A stretch of 64,000 bases of DNA, taken from positions 806,501-870,500 of the forward strand of contig RKSN01000001.1 of assembly GCA_005518185.1 (NCBI GenBank). Direction: 5' to 3'. Below, one piece after another: positions 1-11,407 of the stretch. The stretch is from Chakrabartia godavariana. Lineage in GTDB: Bacteria > Pseudomonadota > Alphaproteobacteria > Sphingomonadales > Sphingomonadaceae. Position 1 is the stretch's first letter, and each line of letters begins with the position of its first letter. The notes under the pieces were generated by a model. That model worked only from the letters and a program-made list of their open reading frames with translations, was not told the origin of the DNA and ran no database searches. Both the position numbers and the translations under genes were made by a program.

Positions 1-1901
1 ATGTTGCGGTTGAGGCGCAGATAGCCGACCGTCGCATAGGTGCGGTTGCTGCCGACCGTCGCGTCGATTTCATTGCGGCGGATGGCCAGGCTGTCCTTGT
101 CGAGCCGGTAGCGGTGCGTGAAACTGATGAAATTCTTGTACCGCACATTGGTGCGCCCGACGATGTCGGACGTCCGCCCAAACAGGCCGGTGCCATCGGG
201 GAAGGTGGTCTGGTTATTGGTCAGGCGATAGCTCTGGCCGATATTGGCGTCGATGCGCAGGCCCGGCGCGTCCCAGGCCCAGTCGACCCCATAGGTCACG
301 CGCGAACTGTCTTCCCACCGGTCATAGCCCGCAAAGCGGTTGAGCGCGAACAGGTTGCTGTCTTCCAGATCGACCGCGCGCGCATCTTCATTGGGGACTT
401 TGAGGTTGGACGTCTTGGGCGTGCCGACCAGCTGCAGGCGCGGCGTGAGGCGCTGTTGCCCGCCAAGGAATTCACCGACGAGCGGCCAGCGGACTTCGGC
501 CGCCAGCGCGCCGATGGCGCGACCGGTCCATCCCGGCTGTCCCCGATAATCCGCCGTCGCGGTCGCGAGCACATCGTCGGTGTGATAGGCATCGGCGCGA
601 CCATAGGCCGTCAGCTTCACTTCCTGGCCCCAGGGCGTGATGCGGCGCAGATCCCACCGGGCACCGGCAAAGGCGCGCTGCGTGTCCTGACCCGAGGTGC
701 GGATCAGTGCGAGGCTGTTGAGCTGCAGCTCGATCTGCCCGCCCGAAAAGGGATCGGCCAGCCGCTTGCGCCAGTCGATCGCGGGGAGGGCGACCGGAAA
801 CTGGCCTTGCGATTCACCCGTGCGCAGTGTCTGGAAGGCCCAGCCCTCGATCGAGAGGTAGCTTGACCGGGTGGTCCGTTCGAGATTGACGGTGGAACGC
901 AGACGGTCATCGCGCGAGATGTCATAGCGGCGCAGGAAGGTGCGGTCGCTCGCGACGCGGGCAGAACCGCTCAGGCTCCAGCGCTGATTGAGCTGGAAGC
1001 GCCCGCTGCCTTCAAAATAGCCACGAAAATCCTGAAAGCCGGCACCCGTCGGATCGTTGGCGCTCACGCGCCGGCCATAGGTGCCATAGCTGCTGAACTG
1101 ATAGGCACCGCCGCGCGTCAGGTGGCGATAATCGGCCTGTAGCAACGGCGCGACGTCGGAAAAGATGTGCGGCGTGACGGTCAGGTCGCGGTTCGGCCCG
1201 AACAGGACATAAAAGGGCAGGGCGACTTCAAGCCCGTTATTCTTCGTGTACTGGACATCGGGGATCAGGAACCCGGTCCCGCCGCGATCATCCGCCGGGT
1301 GCGACAGGGCAGGCAAGGCGAGGACGGGCACGCCCAGAAATTCGAGCCGGGCATCCTTGTAGCTGATGCGGTTCTTTACCGGATTGTGCGTGACGCGCAG
1401 CGCCGTGATCTTCCAGATCGGTTCCTTGGGGCAGCCTTCGTCGTTGACGACGCGACAGGGGGAATAGACGGCGCGGTCAAGCGACGAGATCCCGTCCTTC
1501 CGCACGGCTTTGGTCGCGGCGAGGCGGCCGCCATCGCGCAGGACGATCAGCAGGTTCTCGACGACGCCATCGCGCAGCGTGTCCTTCAGCTCGACACTGT
1601 CGCCATAGGCCAGATCGCCTTCGGTGCCCTGAACGATGACGCTGCCTTCGGCGCGTACTTCGCCGGTCTTGCGCTTCCACACGATCCGGTCCGCGCGCAC
1701 CCGGTTGCCCTCGCGCGTCATGCGGACATCACCCGATGCCGTCACGATGTCCCCATCGCTGTCATAATCGAGCTGATTGGCGGCAAAATCGATGTCGACC
1801 GCTTCGCCTTCGGCCGGCTTTGCGTCCTGCGCAAAGGCCGGGGCCACGGCGGCAATGTCCGCTGCGGCAAGGAGGAGCATGACTTTTCGGGCGAATTTCA
1901 C
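1..1901 (-). CDS. lptD: LPS-assembly protein LptD (partial, C-terminus beyond left edge)
   Basis: Outer-membrane beta-barrel that inserts LPS-type glycolipid into the outer leaflet. About 633 codons are visible; the C-terminal barrel end is cut by the window edge. I start it at GTG (complement of 1899-1901), because this gives a signal peptide with a basic N-region (MKFARK), a hydrophobic core and an AFA-Q cleavage site near residue 25. A GGAAG stands 10 bases upstream. The ATG seven codons later would lose the basic residues. An LptA-like (OstA) domain follows at roughly residues 33-130 (DFAANQLDYD, VRADRIVWKR), then an aromatic-rich barrel region with an NP/GTGFLIP segment typical of LptD. 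It diverges from pepA. Sphingomonads carry glycosphingolipid in place of classical LPS, so the true cargo is uncertain. Confidence 0.9.
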   Translation of the reverse strand, partial: MKFARKVMLLLAAADIAAVAPAFAQDAKPAEGEAVDIDFAANQLDYDSDGDIVTASGDVRMTREGNRVRADRIVWKRKTGEVRAEGSVIVQGTEGDLAYGDSVELKDTLRDGVVENLLIVLRDGGRLAATKAVRKDGISSLDRAVYSPCRVVNDEGCPKEPIWKITALRVTHNPVKNRISYKDARLEFLGVPVLALPALSHPADDRGGTGFLIPDVQYTKNNGLEVALPFYVLFGPNRDLTVTPHIFSDVAPLLQADYRHLTRGGAYQFSSYGTYGRRVSANDPTGAGFQDFRGYFEGSGRFQLNQRWSLSGSARVASDRTFLRRYDISRDDRLRSTVNLERTTRSSYLSIEGWAFQTLRTGESQGQFPVALPAIDWRKRLADPFSGGQIELQLNSLALIRTSGQDTQRAFAGARWDLRRITPWGQEVKLTAYGRADAYHTDDVLATATADYRGQPGWTGRAIGALAAEVRWPLVGEFLGGQQRLTPRLQLVGTPKTSNLKVPNEDARAVDLEDSNLFALNRFAGYDRWEDSSRVTYGVDWAWDAPGLRIDANIGQSYRLTNNQTTFPDGTGLFGRTSDIVGRTNVRYKNFISFTHRYRLDKDSLAIRRNEIDATVGSNRTYATVGYLRLNRN

Positions 1902-2055
1902 GTGCGGTTGTCTTCCGATTCCAACCGCGCCTATCGCACTGTCCAGAACATCCTGCAATCACCTGCCCCCTCGTGCGCTAGTCGGTCCCGTTCTGGGTCG
2001 CTAACAGACAGCATCACGAATCGATTTCGAACCCCTCAACCTGTCAGGACCCGAT

Positions 2056-3525
2056 ATGATCAAAGTTCGTTTTGCAGCTGCGCTTCCGGAAGGTTCTCAC
2101 TGCGTCGTCGTTCCGGTCGCCAAGGACGCGCTGGCCGCAACGCGCATTCCCGGGGACGCCGCGCTCGTCCGGGCCGCCGCCGCGGCAAGCCGCTTTGAAG
2201 GGGAGGCGGGTGCCCTTTCCGAACATCATATCGCGCACGCGTCGGGCGCGCAGCGTCTGCTGCTCGTCGGTTTTGGCGCGGGCAATGAGGAAGACCTGGA
2301 AAAGGCGGGCGCCGCAATTTCGGCGCGTCTCCTGACGTCCGGCGAAACGCAGGCGTCGCTGGACCTGACGGGCCTTGCGATCAAGCCGTCCGCACGCGCG
2401 GTGGCCCGTCTGGCCGCCGCTGCCGTTCTGCGCGGCTGGCGCTATGACACCTATCGCACCAAGCTCCCCGAGAAGCAGAAGCCGACGCTTCAGGAAGTGA
2501 CGATCGTCGGCGCGCCGGAGGGGATTGAGGGCGCCTGGACGCATCAGTCGGCCGTAGTTGAAGGCGTTGCCCTCACGCGTGAACTGGTCACCGAACCGGC
2601 CAACATCATCTATCCGGAAACCTTCGTTGAGCGCTGCGCACGGCTCAAGGACCATGGCGTCGAGATTGAGGTGCTGGGCCGCGATGAGATGGCGGTGCTT
2701 GGCATGGGCGCGCTGCTTGGCGTTGCGCAGGGGTCGATCCGTGAGCCCAAGCTGCTGATCATGAAGTGGGATGGCACGGGCGGCGCGCAGGCAAAGCCCG
2801 TTGTGTTCGTCGGCAAGGGCGTGACGTTCGATACGGGCGGCATTTCGCTGAAGCCGGCGGCTGGCATGGAAGACATGAAGTGGGACATGGGTGGCGCGGG
2901 CGCCGTGGCGGGGGCCATGCTCGCACTGGCCGCACGCAAGGCGAAGGCGCATGTCGTCGCTGTCTGCGGCCTTGTCGAGAACATGCCCGATGGCGGTGCC
3001 CAGCGTCCCGGTGACGTGGTCACCTCCATGTCGGGGCAGACGATCGAAGTCATCAACACCGATGCGGAAGGTCGCCTCGTCCTGTGCGACGCGATGACCT
3101 GGGTCCAGCAGAAGTTCAGCCCCGAATATATGGTGGATCTCGCCACGCTGACAGGGGCAATGATCATCTCGCTTGGCCATGAATATGGTGGCCTCTTCTC
3201 CAATGATGATGGTCTGGCTGAAAAGTTGTCTGCGGCCGGCAAGGCGGCGGGTGACCCGCTGTGGCGCTTCCCGCTTGGTGTCGCCTATGACAAGCTGATC
3301 GACAGCCCGATTGCCGACATCAAGAATGTCGGCCCGCGCGAAGGCGGCTCGATCACGGCGGCGCAGTTCCTTCAGCGCTTCGTCAATGATGGCGTGAAGT
3401 GGGCGCACCTCGACATTGCGGGCATGGTCTGGGCTTCGAAGCCCGGCGCCGTCTGGGACAAGGGTGCGACGGGCTTTGGTGTGCGCCTGCTCGACCGGTT
3501 TGTGGCGGACAATTTTGAAGGCTGA
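2056..3525 (+). CDS. pepA: Leucyl aminopeptidase (M17, PepA)
   Basis: Cytosolic two-metal aminopeptidase that removes N-terminal residues from peptides. The 489-residue length is normal for M17. The N-terminal domain is variable. The C-terminal catalytic domain has the metal and active-site segment GKGVTFDTGG (K254, D259), then KWDMGGAG, and the family signature NTDAEGRL at residues 334-341 (D336 and E338 as metal ligands). The ATG follows a 150-base divergent gap from lptD. Its last 11 bases overlap the proposed start of holC, so the two are probably translated together. Nothing is unusual, and it marks the housekeeping flank of the catabolic region. Confidence 0.96.
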   Translation: MIKVRFAAALPEGSHCVVVPVAKDALAATRIPGDAALVRAAAAASRFEGEAGALSEHHIAHASGAQRLLLVGFGAGNEEDLEKAGAAISARLLTSGETQASLDLTGLAIKPSARAVARLAAAAVLRGWRYDTYRTKLPEKQKPTLQEVTIVGAPEGIEGAWTHQSAVVEGVALTRELVTEPANIIYPETFVERCARLKDHGVEIEVLGRDEMAVLGMGALLGVAQGSIREPKLLIMKWDGTGGAQAKPVVFVGKGVTFDTGGISLKPAAGMEDMKWDMGGAGAVAGAMLALAARKAKAHVVAVCGLVENMPDGGAQRPGDVVTSMSGQTIEVINTDAEGRLVLCDAMTWVQQKFSPEYMVDLATLTGAMIISLGHEYGGLFSNDDGLAEKLSAAGKAAGDPLWRFPLGVAYDKLIDSPIADIKNVGPREGGSITAAQFLQRFVNDGVKWAHLDIAGMVWASKPGAVWDKGATGFGVRLLDRFVADNFEG

Positions 3526-3937
3526 TTTCTATTATCTGACCCGGACCCCGCTGGAACGCGCCCTGCCGGCCATTGCCGAGCGCGTTCTGGCGGGCGGGGA
3601 GCGGCTGGAAATTCTGGCGGATGACCCGGCCATGCTCGACCGGCTGGACCGCACCCTGTGGGACTATCGGGCGGACAGCTTCCTGCCGCACGGGCGGGAC
3701 GGGGCGCAGCCGGTGCTCCTGACCTGCCCGGCGGAACGTGCGCCCAGCTGCGCCAATCTTGCCTTTGTCGATGGCATCTGGCGTGACGCGCCGCAGGGCT
3801 GCGCGCGGGTGTTCTACTTCTTCGATGCCGACACGCTAAACAATGCACGGGCCGCTTGGCGCGCGCTCGACCCCGACAAGATCGAGCGGCGCTATTGGAA
3901 GCAGACCGACGAGGGGCGCTGGGTCGAAGGCCCATAG
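3515..3937 (+). CDS. holC: DNA polymerase III chi subunit (HolC)
   Basis: Small clamp-loader accessory subunit that links the replicase to SSB. The protein (about 140 residues) begins with the family-typical DFYYLTRTPLERALP segment. It continues with AGGERLEILADDP, a DRLDRTLWDYRADSFLPHG stretch and a C-terminal FYFFDADTLNNARAAWR helix region. No ATG lies near the conserved N-terminus. I chose TTG at 3515, which gives LKADFYYL (read as MKADFYYL), overlaps the pepA stop by 11 bases and has a GGCGGA upstream. The pepA-holC-ndk order is common in alphaproteobacteria. The exact start is uncertain; the identity is fairly sure. Confidence 0.82.
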   Translation: MKADFYYLTRTPLERALPAIAERVLAGGERLEILADDPAMLDRLDRTLWDYRADSFLPHGRDGAQPVLLTCPAERAPSCANLAFVDGIWRDAPQGCARVFYFFDADTLNNARAAWRALDPDKIERRYWKQTDEGRWVEGP

Positions 3938-4027
3938 GGCGCAAACGCCCTTGCGGGAAAGGGGCGCACAAGCTAGAGGCGCCGCCATTCCGCAATCCAC
4001 TTCCCCTTTGAACGGAGACGACCAGCC

Positions 4028-4450
4028 ATGGCCGCCAATCGCACCTTTTCGATCATCAAGCCCGATGCCACGCGCCGTAACCTGACGGGCGCCGTCACCA
4101 AGATGCTGGAAGACGCCGGCCTGCGCGTCGTCGCGTCCAAGCGCATCCACATGACCAAGGAACAGGCCGAAGGCTTTTATGCCGTCCATAAGGAACGCCC
4201 GTTTTTCAATGACCTGGTGTCGTTCATGATCTCCGGCCCGGTCGTCGTTCAGGTGCTGGAAGGCGAAAACGCCGTGCAGCGCAACCGCGACATCATGGGC
4301 GCCACCAACCCGGAAAACGCCGCACCCGGCACGATCCGCAAGGAACTGGCAGAATCGATCGAAGCCAATTCGGTCCACGGTTCGGACTCGGATGAGAATG
4401 CGGCGATCGAAATCGCCTACTTCTTCAAGCCGGAAGAAATCGTCGGCTGA
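4028..4450 (+). CDS. ndk: Nucleoside diphosphate kinase
   Basis: Transfers the gamma-phosphate from ATP to nucleoside diphosphates through a phospho-histidine. The 140-residue length is typical. The N-terminal [16 protein letters not shown] and the active-site NSVHGSDS (phosphorylated His near residue 117) are both present, as is the C-terminal [19 protein letters not shown] precedes the ATG. The gene is followed at once by a strong terminator hairpin, so it closes the housekeeping transcription unit before glpK. Confidence 0.97.
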   Translation: MAANRTFSIIKPDATRRNLTGAVTKMLEDAGLRVVASKRIHMTKEQAEGFYAVHKERPFFNDLVSFMISGPVVVQVLEGENAVQRNRDIMGATNPENAAPGTIRKELAESIEANSVHGSDSDENAAIEIAYFFKPEEIVG

Positions 4451-4477
4451 TCTGCCGCGACACCGGTGTCGAAAGTG

Positions 4478-4505
4478 AAGGGGCGTGCCGCTGGCGCGCC
4501 CCTTT
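4478..4505 (+). terminator. Rho-independent terminator after ndk
   Basis: GGGGCGTGCC and GGCGCGCCCC form a 10-bp stem (one G-T wobble) around a GCT loop. AA precedes the stem and TTTTC follows it. It lies 28 bases past the ndk stop. Confidence 0.8.
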
Positions 4506-4584
4506 TCGATTCCGCCCCGCAATTGCGCGTCCACGTCCGATCCATTAGCGATAGGCGAAACGACACGCATTCGGGGAGGGTGAG

Positions 4585-6063
4585 ATGGGCGACCACATTC
4601 TGGTCATCGACGAAGGGACGACATCGACGCGGGCCATGCTGTTTGCCGCCGATGGGGCCTGTCTGGGGTCGGCGCAGGAGCCGCTGACCCAATCCTATCC
4701 CGCGCCCGGTCTGGTCGAGCATGACGCGGCCGAAATCTGGGCAAAGACGCTGGCCTGCGCCCGTCAGATGGTCAGCGCCGCAGGTGGCGCGGATCGCATC
4801 GCCGGTATCGGCATCACCAACCAGCGCGAAACGATCGTCTTTTGGGACCGGCGGACGGGTGAACCGCTGGCCCCTGCGATTGTCTGGCAGGACCGCCGGA
4901 CCGCCGAGATGTGTGCCGCGCTCAAGGCGCAGGACCTGGAGGCGCAGGTGCAGGCGCGGGCCGGTCTGCTCCTCGACCCCTATTTCTCCGCGAGCAAGAT
5001 CGCCTGGGGCCTGCGCAACTGGCCACAATTGGCCGAGGCCGGAGACAATCTCGCCGTCGGGACGATTGAGAGCTATCTGATTTTCCGGCTGAGCGGCGGC
5101 GCGCATGTCAGCGACGCGACCAACGCCGCGCGCACATCGCTCATGTCACTGGGCAGCGGCGCGTGGGACGATGGCCTGCTCGACATTTTCGGCGTGCCAA
5201 AGGGCCTGCTGCCCGAGATCGTCGATTGTGCCGGACCGATCGCAACTGCGCAGCCCGAGCATTTCGGCGGCCCGATCCCCATTTGCGGGGTGGCCGGGGA
5301 CCAGCAGGCGGCGACCATCGGACAAGGCTGCTTTGCGCCCGGCCAGACCAAGGCAACCTATGGCACCGGCGCGTTCGTCCTCACCAACACCGGGGGTGTG
5401 GTGCCCAATTCGCACAACCGGCTGCTGTCGACCGTGCTGTGGCAGCTCGACGGGCAGCGGACCTATGCGCTGGAAGGCTCGGTCTTCGTGGCCGGAAGCC
5501 TCGTCAAATGGCTGCGCGACGGCCTTGGGCTGCTGTCGTCGGCGGAAGAGACCGCGGCATTGGCGCGCAGTGTGCCTGACAATGGCGGGGTCTATGTCGT
5601 CCCGGCGCTGTCGGGGCTGGGCGCGCCGCACTGGTCGCCCGAAGCCCGCGGCCAGATCGATGGGCTGAGTTTCGCGAGCGGCAAGGCCCATGTGGCCCGT
5701 GCGGCGCTGGAGGCCATGGCCTATCAGACGCACGATCTTCTCTCTGCTTTTGCAGCAGACGGAGCTGCCTGGTCGGAGCTGCGTGTGGACGGCGGCATGT
5801 CGGCCAATGACTGGATGGTGCAGGATCTGGCCAACATCCTGTCCATTCCCGTCGAGCGTCCCGCCTTTGTCGAGACGACAGCGCTGGGTGCAGCGATGCT
5901 GGCTGCTGTTGGCGCGGGCTTCTATGCGCGGCTTGAGGATGCATCCGTGATGCGCGGTGCGGTCGAGCGCTTTGACCCGGCGCTCGAGGCATCGGTGCGG
6001 GCTGTCCGGCTGGAGGGGTGGTCCGCCGCCCTTGCGCGGGCGCTGCATGGTCTTCGGAGATGA
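4585..6063 (+). CDS. glpK: Glycerol kinase
   Basis: FGGY-family kinase phosphorylating glycerol to glycerol 3-phosphate in the cytoplasm. At 492 residues it is the usual GlpK length. The N-terminal phosphate loop reads VIDEGTTSTRAM, where most GlpK proteins have a Gln in DQGTTSSR. The glycerol-site segment GITNQRETIVFWDRRTGEP is intact, as are the second-domain segments GVAGDQQAATIGQGCF and YGTGAFVLTNTG. GGGGAGGGTGAG provides a ribosome site. No glpF, glpD or glpR lies beside it, so its role in this neighbourhood is unclear. Another FGGY sugar kinase is possible but less likely given the GlpK-specific segments. Confidence 0.9.
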   Translation: MGDHILVIDEGTTSTRAMLFAADGACLGSAQEPLTQSYPAPGLVEHDAAEIWAKTLACARQMVSAAGGADRIAGIGITNQRETIVFWDRRTGEPLAPAIVWQDRRTAEMCAALKAQDLEAQVQARAGLLLDPYFSASKIAWGLRNWPQLAEAGDNLAVGTIESYLIFRLSGGAHVSDATNAARTSLMSLGSGAWDDGLLDIFGVPKGLLPEIVDCAGPIATAQPEHFGGPIPICGVAGDQQAATIGQGCFAPGQTKATYGTGAFVLTNTGGVVPNSHNRLLSTVLWQLDGQRTYALEGSVFVAGSLVKWLRDGLGLLSSAEETAALARSVPDNGGVYVVPALSGLGAPHWSPEARGQIDGLSFASGKAHVARAALEAMAYQTHDLLSAFAADGAAWSELRVDGGMSANDWMVQDLANILSIPVERPAFVETTALGAAMLAAVGAGFYARLEDASVMRGAVERFDPALEASVRAVRLEGWSAALARALHGLRR

Positions 6064-6259
6064 TTGTCACCGAAACGACATAATCCAACGCCGCTCCGGT
6101 GCAAATTGCACTACAAATTGGCAACATCCAGCCGTTTAGAGTAGGGAGCGCGCCGCAGTGCTGAGCCTTTGTTAACCGATCTTGGGCCAAAACTGCGACG
6201 CATGCGTATTTGCCGCACCCCAAATGTGTGGCCTGCCGTCGACGTTGGAGGATGAGTTT

Positions 6260-8452
6260 TTGGCACTTTTGAGAGCTGCAACATCGGCTGTTGCCGTGGC
6301 CTCCGCCATGGCCGCAACCGGTGCGCGTGCGGAAGCCACGTTTGACACTGTCGAAGCTGCCGACATTGTCGTGACCGCCAACAAACGCGCCGAGCGCCTG
6401 CAGGATGTGCCAATCGCCGTATCGGCGTTGTCGGGCGAAGGCCTGGCTGCGAGCCATGTGACCCAGTCCGAAGACATCGCACAGACCGTCCCCAATCTGC
6501 AGATGAACACGACGGTCGGCGACAATACGCCGATCTTCTCGCTGCGTGGCGTGTCGATGTATGATTACAGCCTCAACCAGTCGAGCCCGGTCGCGACCTA
6601 TTATGACGAGGTCTATAAGGGCAGCTTCGCCCTGCTCGGCGCGACCATGTTCGATATCGACCGCATCGAGATCCTGCGCGGGCCGCAGGGCACGCTCTAT
6701 GGCAAGAACACAACCGGCGGTGCGATCAACATCGTGACCAACACGGCCAAGCTGGGCGAGAGTGGCGGCACGGCCTCCTTTGGCTATGGCAATTACAACC
6801 GCGTCGATGCGCGCGGTGCGGTCAACCTGCCGCTGGGTGACAAGGCCGCACTTCGCGTTGCGGGCACGTTCAGCCGCGCCGATGGCTGGCTCGACAACCA
6901 GACGCCGGGCAAGCCCGATCTGAATTCGGTGCGTGAATTTGCGGTGCGCGGGAGCCTGCTGATTGAGCCGACCGACGGCACGAGCTTCGTGCTCCGCGTA
7001 ACGCACAGCTACCAGAACCCGCGCAACTACGGCATCTATGCCGAACCGCTCGCGACCAACCGGGCAGGGCTTTCGACCTACCAGATCCGGTCCAACCTGT
7101 CCGACATCCGTCGCATGGCCCGCACCACGGCGGTGTCGCTGACCGGCAATGTCGAGATTTCGGACGCGCTCAAGCTGACCAGCATCACGTCCTACGACAA
7201 GGGCAAGCTGTTCCTGTTTGAGGATACGGACGGTCAGGATGTCCGCGTCTTTGAAGTCTCCTACGATGCCGATGCGCGGCAGTGGACGCAGGACGTGCGG
7301 CTGACATCGGATTATGCCGGCCCGTTCAATTTCATCCTTGGCGGCTATTTCAGCCACGAGAAGGTGTTCAACTCGAACGCTACCTACATCTTTGCGGACA
7401 CCGACTATGACGGCGTGCCGGGCATCACGGGCGGCGATTGCGCAGCCGGGTTCCCGCTGGGCTGCGTCTTCACCAACCGCTTTGACCAGAAGAAGGAAAG
7501 TGCCGCGCTTTATGGCGATGCGAGCCTGAAAGCGACCGGGGCGCTGACATTCCGCGCGGGGCTGCGCTACACGCGCGACACCGGCAGCCAGGCAAACCTG
7601 ACCTCGGTCGCAACTGCCCTCAATGGCGATGTCGTCTCCACGCCCATTCCACGCACCGATCTTGAATATGAGACGAACAACGTCTCGGGCAAATTTGGTC
7701 TCGACTATCGCCTGTCCGCCGACGTCCTGGCCTATGCCACGTTCAGCCGCGGCTACCGGTCACCGTCGTTCAATGCGCAGGCCTTTTTCGCTCCGGCAGA
7801 GGCAGGCTCGGCGGCATCGGAAACGATCAACGCCTATGAGCTGGGGCTGAAAAGCGAGCTGGCGGACCGCAGCGCGGTGCTCAACCTCGCCGCCTTCTAT
7901 TACGACTACCACAATCAGCAGTTCATCAGTGTCGATCCGGCAACGGCGGCAGCAAACCTGATCAACATTCCCAAGTCCCGCATCTATGGTGCGGAAGCCG
8001 AACTCTCCTGGGAGGCGAACGACACCCTGACGCTGCACAGCGGGATCGGGCTGCTCAATTCCAAGGTGCAGCGCGGCGTCATCAGCGGGATCAACATTGC
8101 GGGCAAGGAACTGCCCAGCGCGCCGTCGTTCAGCATGACCGGGGGCGTGGACCTCAATCTTCTGGATAGTGCGCAGGGCAAGCTCGTCCTGTCCGGCTCG
8201 GGCAGCTACGCGTCGGGCCAGTATTTCGAGATCATGAATGTCTCGCGCCTGAAACAGGGCGGCTATGCGATCTTCAATGCCCATCTGGACTGGGAGTCCG
8301 CTGACGGGCGGTGGAACGCGTCGCTCTGGGGCCGCAATCTTGGCCGCAAATTCTACACGACGGCCGGGATCGACCTGTCGGGCTTCGGCTTTGACTATAA
8401 GCAATGGGGCACGCCGCGCACCTATGGCGTGACGGTCGGGACGCGCTTCTAG
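6260..8452 (+). CDS. TonB-dependent outer-membrane receptor
   Basis: TonB/ExbBD-energised outer-membrane uptake channel of about 730 residues. I start at TTG 6260 because GGAGG stands 8 bases upstream and it gives a signal peptide (MALLRAATSAVAVASAMAA, cleavage after ARA). An upstream ATG at 6182 would add an implausible Cys-rich leader. The plug domain has IVVTANKR followed by LQDVPIAVSALSG and the plug hallmark IEILRGPQGTLYGKNTTGGAINI. The barrel ends in aromatic-terminated strand TVGTRF. Sphingomonads often use such receptors for aromatic uptake, but the substrate cannot be read from sequence. It lies between glpK and an amidotransferase gene on the same strand. Confidence 0.92.
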   Translation: MALLRAATSAVAVASAMAATGARAEATFDTVEAADIVVTANKRAERLQDVPIAVSALSGEGLAASHVTQSEDIAQTVPNLQMNTTVGDNTPIFSLRGVSMYDYSLNQSSPVATYYDEVYKGSFALLGATMFDIDRIEILRGPQGTLYGKNTTGGAINIVTNTAKLGESGGTASFGYGNYNRVDARGAVNLPLGDKAALRVAGTFSRADGWLDNQTPGKPDLNSVREFAVRGSLLIEPTDGTSFVLRVTHSYQNPRNYGIYAEPLATNRAGLSTYQIRSNLSDIRRMARTTAVSLTGNVEISDALKLTSITSYDKGKLFLFEDTDGQDVRVFEVSYDADARQWTQDVRLTSDYAGPFNFILGGYFSHEKVFNSNATYIFADTDYDGVPGITGGDCAAGFPLGCVFTNRFDQKKESAALYGDASLKATGALTFRAGLRYTRDTGSQANLTSVATALNGDVVSTPIPRTDLEYETNNVSGKFGLDYRLSADVLAYATFSRGYRSPSFNAQAFFAPAEAGSAASETINAYELGLKSELADRSAVLNLAAFYYDYHNQQFISVDPATAAANLINIPKSRIYGAEAELSWEANDTLTLHSGIGLLNSKVQRGVISGINIAGKELPSAPSFSMTGGVDLNLLDSAQGKLVLSGSGSYASGQYFEIMNVSRLKQGGYAIFNAHLDWESADGRWNASLWGRNLGRKFYTTAGIDLSGFGFDYKQWGTPRTYGVTVGTRF

Positions 8453-8479
8453 GTCTTTCGCATTGGCGGGGAGGGCGAT

Positions 8480-9328
8480 ATGCCTTCTTCCATGACCAGA
8501 CTGCTCCTCATGGAAGGCAATGTCGCCGAACGGCGCGCGCGGGCGAATTCGCTTGGCATCCGCACCTCCAGCGAGATTTACGCGCTCTCGATCAAGGCGC
8601 ATTTCCCGCAGATCGAGATCGACGTCGTCAATGCGGCCGATCCGGACTGGGCGCTGCCTGAAAGGCGTGGCTTTGCCGACTATGACGGCTTCGTCGTCTC
8701 AGGCTCAGCGCTCCATGCCTATGACACCGACTTTGCGGTCACCAACCAGATCGCCGTGCTGAAGCAGGCGGCGGACGCGGGCCTGCCTGTTTTTGGAAGC
8801 TGCTGGGGCCTTCAAATCGCCGCGATGGCGGGCGGTGGCGCGGTGCGCTATCACCCTAAGGGCAAGGAAGTCGGCTTCGCGCGCAAGATCATGCCGACGG
8901 AGGCCGGCCGGGGGCACCCCATGTTCGCCCACAAGCCACCCGTCTTTGACGCGCCGTGCATCCATTATGATGAGGTGCTGCGCCTGCCGGAGGGGGCGAC
9001 ACTGCTCGCCTCCAACGCGCACAGCGAGATTCAGGCCGCCATCATTCCGCTCGGCAAGACCGAGGTGTGGGCGGTTCAATATCACCCCGAATATGACCTG
9101 CAGCAGGTGCTGGCCGTCTATACGCTTTACGCGGATGACATGATCGGTCCGGACTTCTTTGCGGATCGTTCCGAGCTGGACGCCTATTGCGCGAAGCTGC
9201 GGACGCTGATCCAAAACCCGACCGATGCCGGGGCGGCCTGGCAGCTCGGGATCGATGCCGATGTGCTTGATGATCGCACACGGCGGGGGGAGATCATCGC
9301 CTGGTTGGAAACGCAGGTGTTGAAATAG
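8480..9328 (+). CDS. Class I glutamine amidotransferase-like protein
   Basis: Free-standing GATase1 domain of 282 residues, probably cytoplasmic. The nucleophile elbow FGSCWGLQ holds C108, and the His-Glu pair is in YHPEYD (H202, E204), so the triad is complete. It is not fused to a synthetase domain, unlike GuaA or CarA, and the C-terminal 60 residues are unassigned. A GGGGAGGG lies just before the ATG, and it follows the TonB receptor by 27 bases, so co-transcription is likely. Free-standing relatives include gamma-glutamyl hydrolases and the GMP-synthase-like group; the substrate is unknown. A link to glutathione or glutamylated aromatics would be speculation. Confidence 0.75.
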   Translation: MPSSMTRLLLMEGNVAERRARANSLGIRTSSEIYALSIKAHFPQIEIDVVNAADPDWALPERRGFADYDGFVVSGSALHAYDTDFAVTNQIAVLKQAADAGLPVFGSCWGLQIAAMAGGGAVRYHPKGKEVGFARKIMPTEAGRGHPMFAHKPPVFDAPCIHYDEVLRLPEGATLLASNAHSEIQAAIIPLGKTEVWAVQYHPEYDLQQVLAVYTLYADDMIGPDFFADRSELDAYCAKLRTLIQNPTDAGAAWQLGIDADVLDDRTRRGEIIAWLETQVLK

Positions 9329-9341
9329 GCTGTATATCGCC

Positions 9342-9434
9342 GTCACCCTGAACTTGTTTCAGGGTCCATGAACACCTCAGATGCCGTGATGTCATCCTTG
9401 GTGCCAATGGATGCTGAAACAAGTTCAGCATGAC
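9342..9434. repeat. Intergenic palindromic repeat pair (REP-like)
   Basis: Two short palindromes, CCTGAACTTGTTTCAGG near 9347-9363 and ATGCTGAAACAAGTTCAGCAT near 9411-9431, lie in opposite orientation. They form a larger inverted pair between two convergent genes. The CTGAAACAAGTTCAG core is, from memory, a common intergenic repeat in sphingomonads. It may also act as a bidirectional terminator for the convergent amidotransferase and ligI genes. Confidence 0.6.
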
Positions 9435-9458
9435 GAGGCGGGGCGGGCAGCTGCGTCG

Positions 9459-11399
<1,941 letters not shown>

Positions 11400-11407
<8 letters not shown>

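Noticed and set aside
2044-3408. Long open frame antisense to pepA
   Set aside because: The plus strand encodes a full M17 aminopeptidase with its active-site motifs. The antisense translation is rich in Arg, His and Ala, has no recognisable motif and reflects high GC at third codon positions.
5504-7357. 617-codon minus-strand frame across glpK and the first TonB receptor
   Set aside because: It spans two well supported plus-strand genes and their gap; its translation is low-complexity and Arg/Ala-rich.
8480-9328. GMP synthase (guaA) identity for the amidotransferase
   Set aside because: Only the GATase domain is present. There is no ATP-pyrophosphatase domain and the gene context is unrelated to purines.
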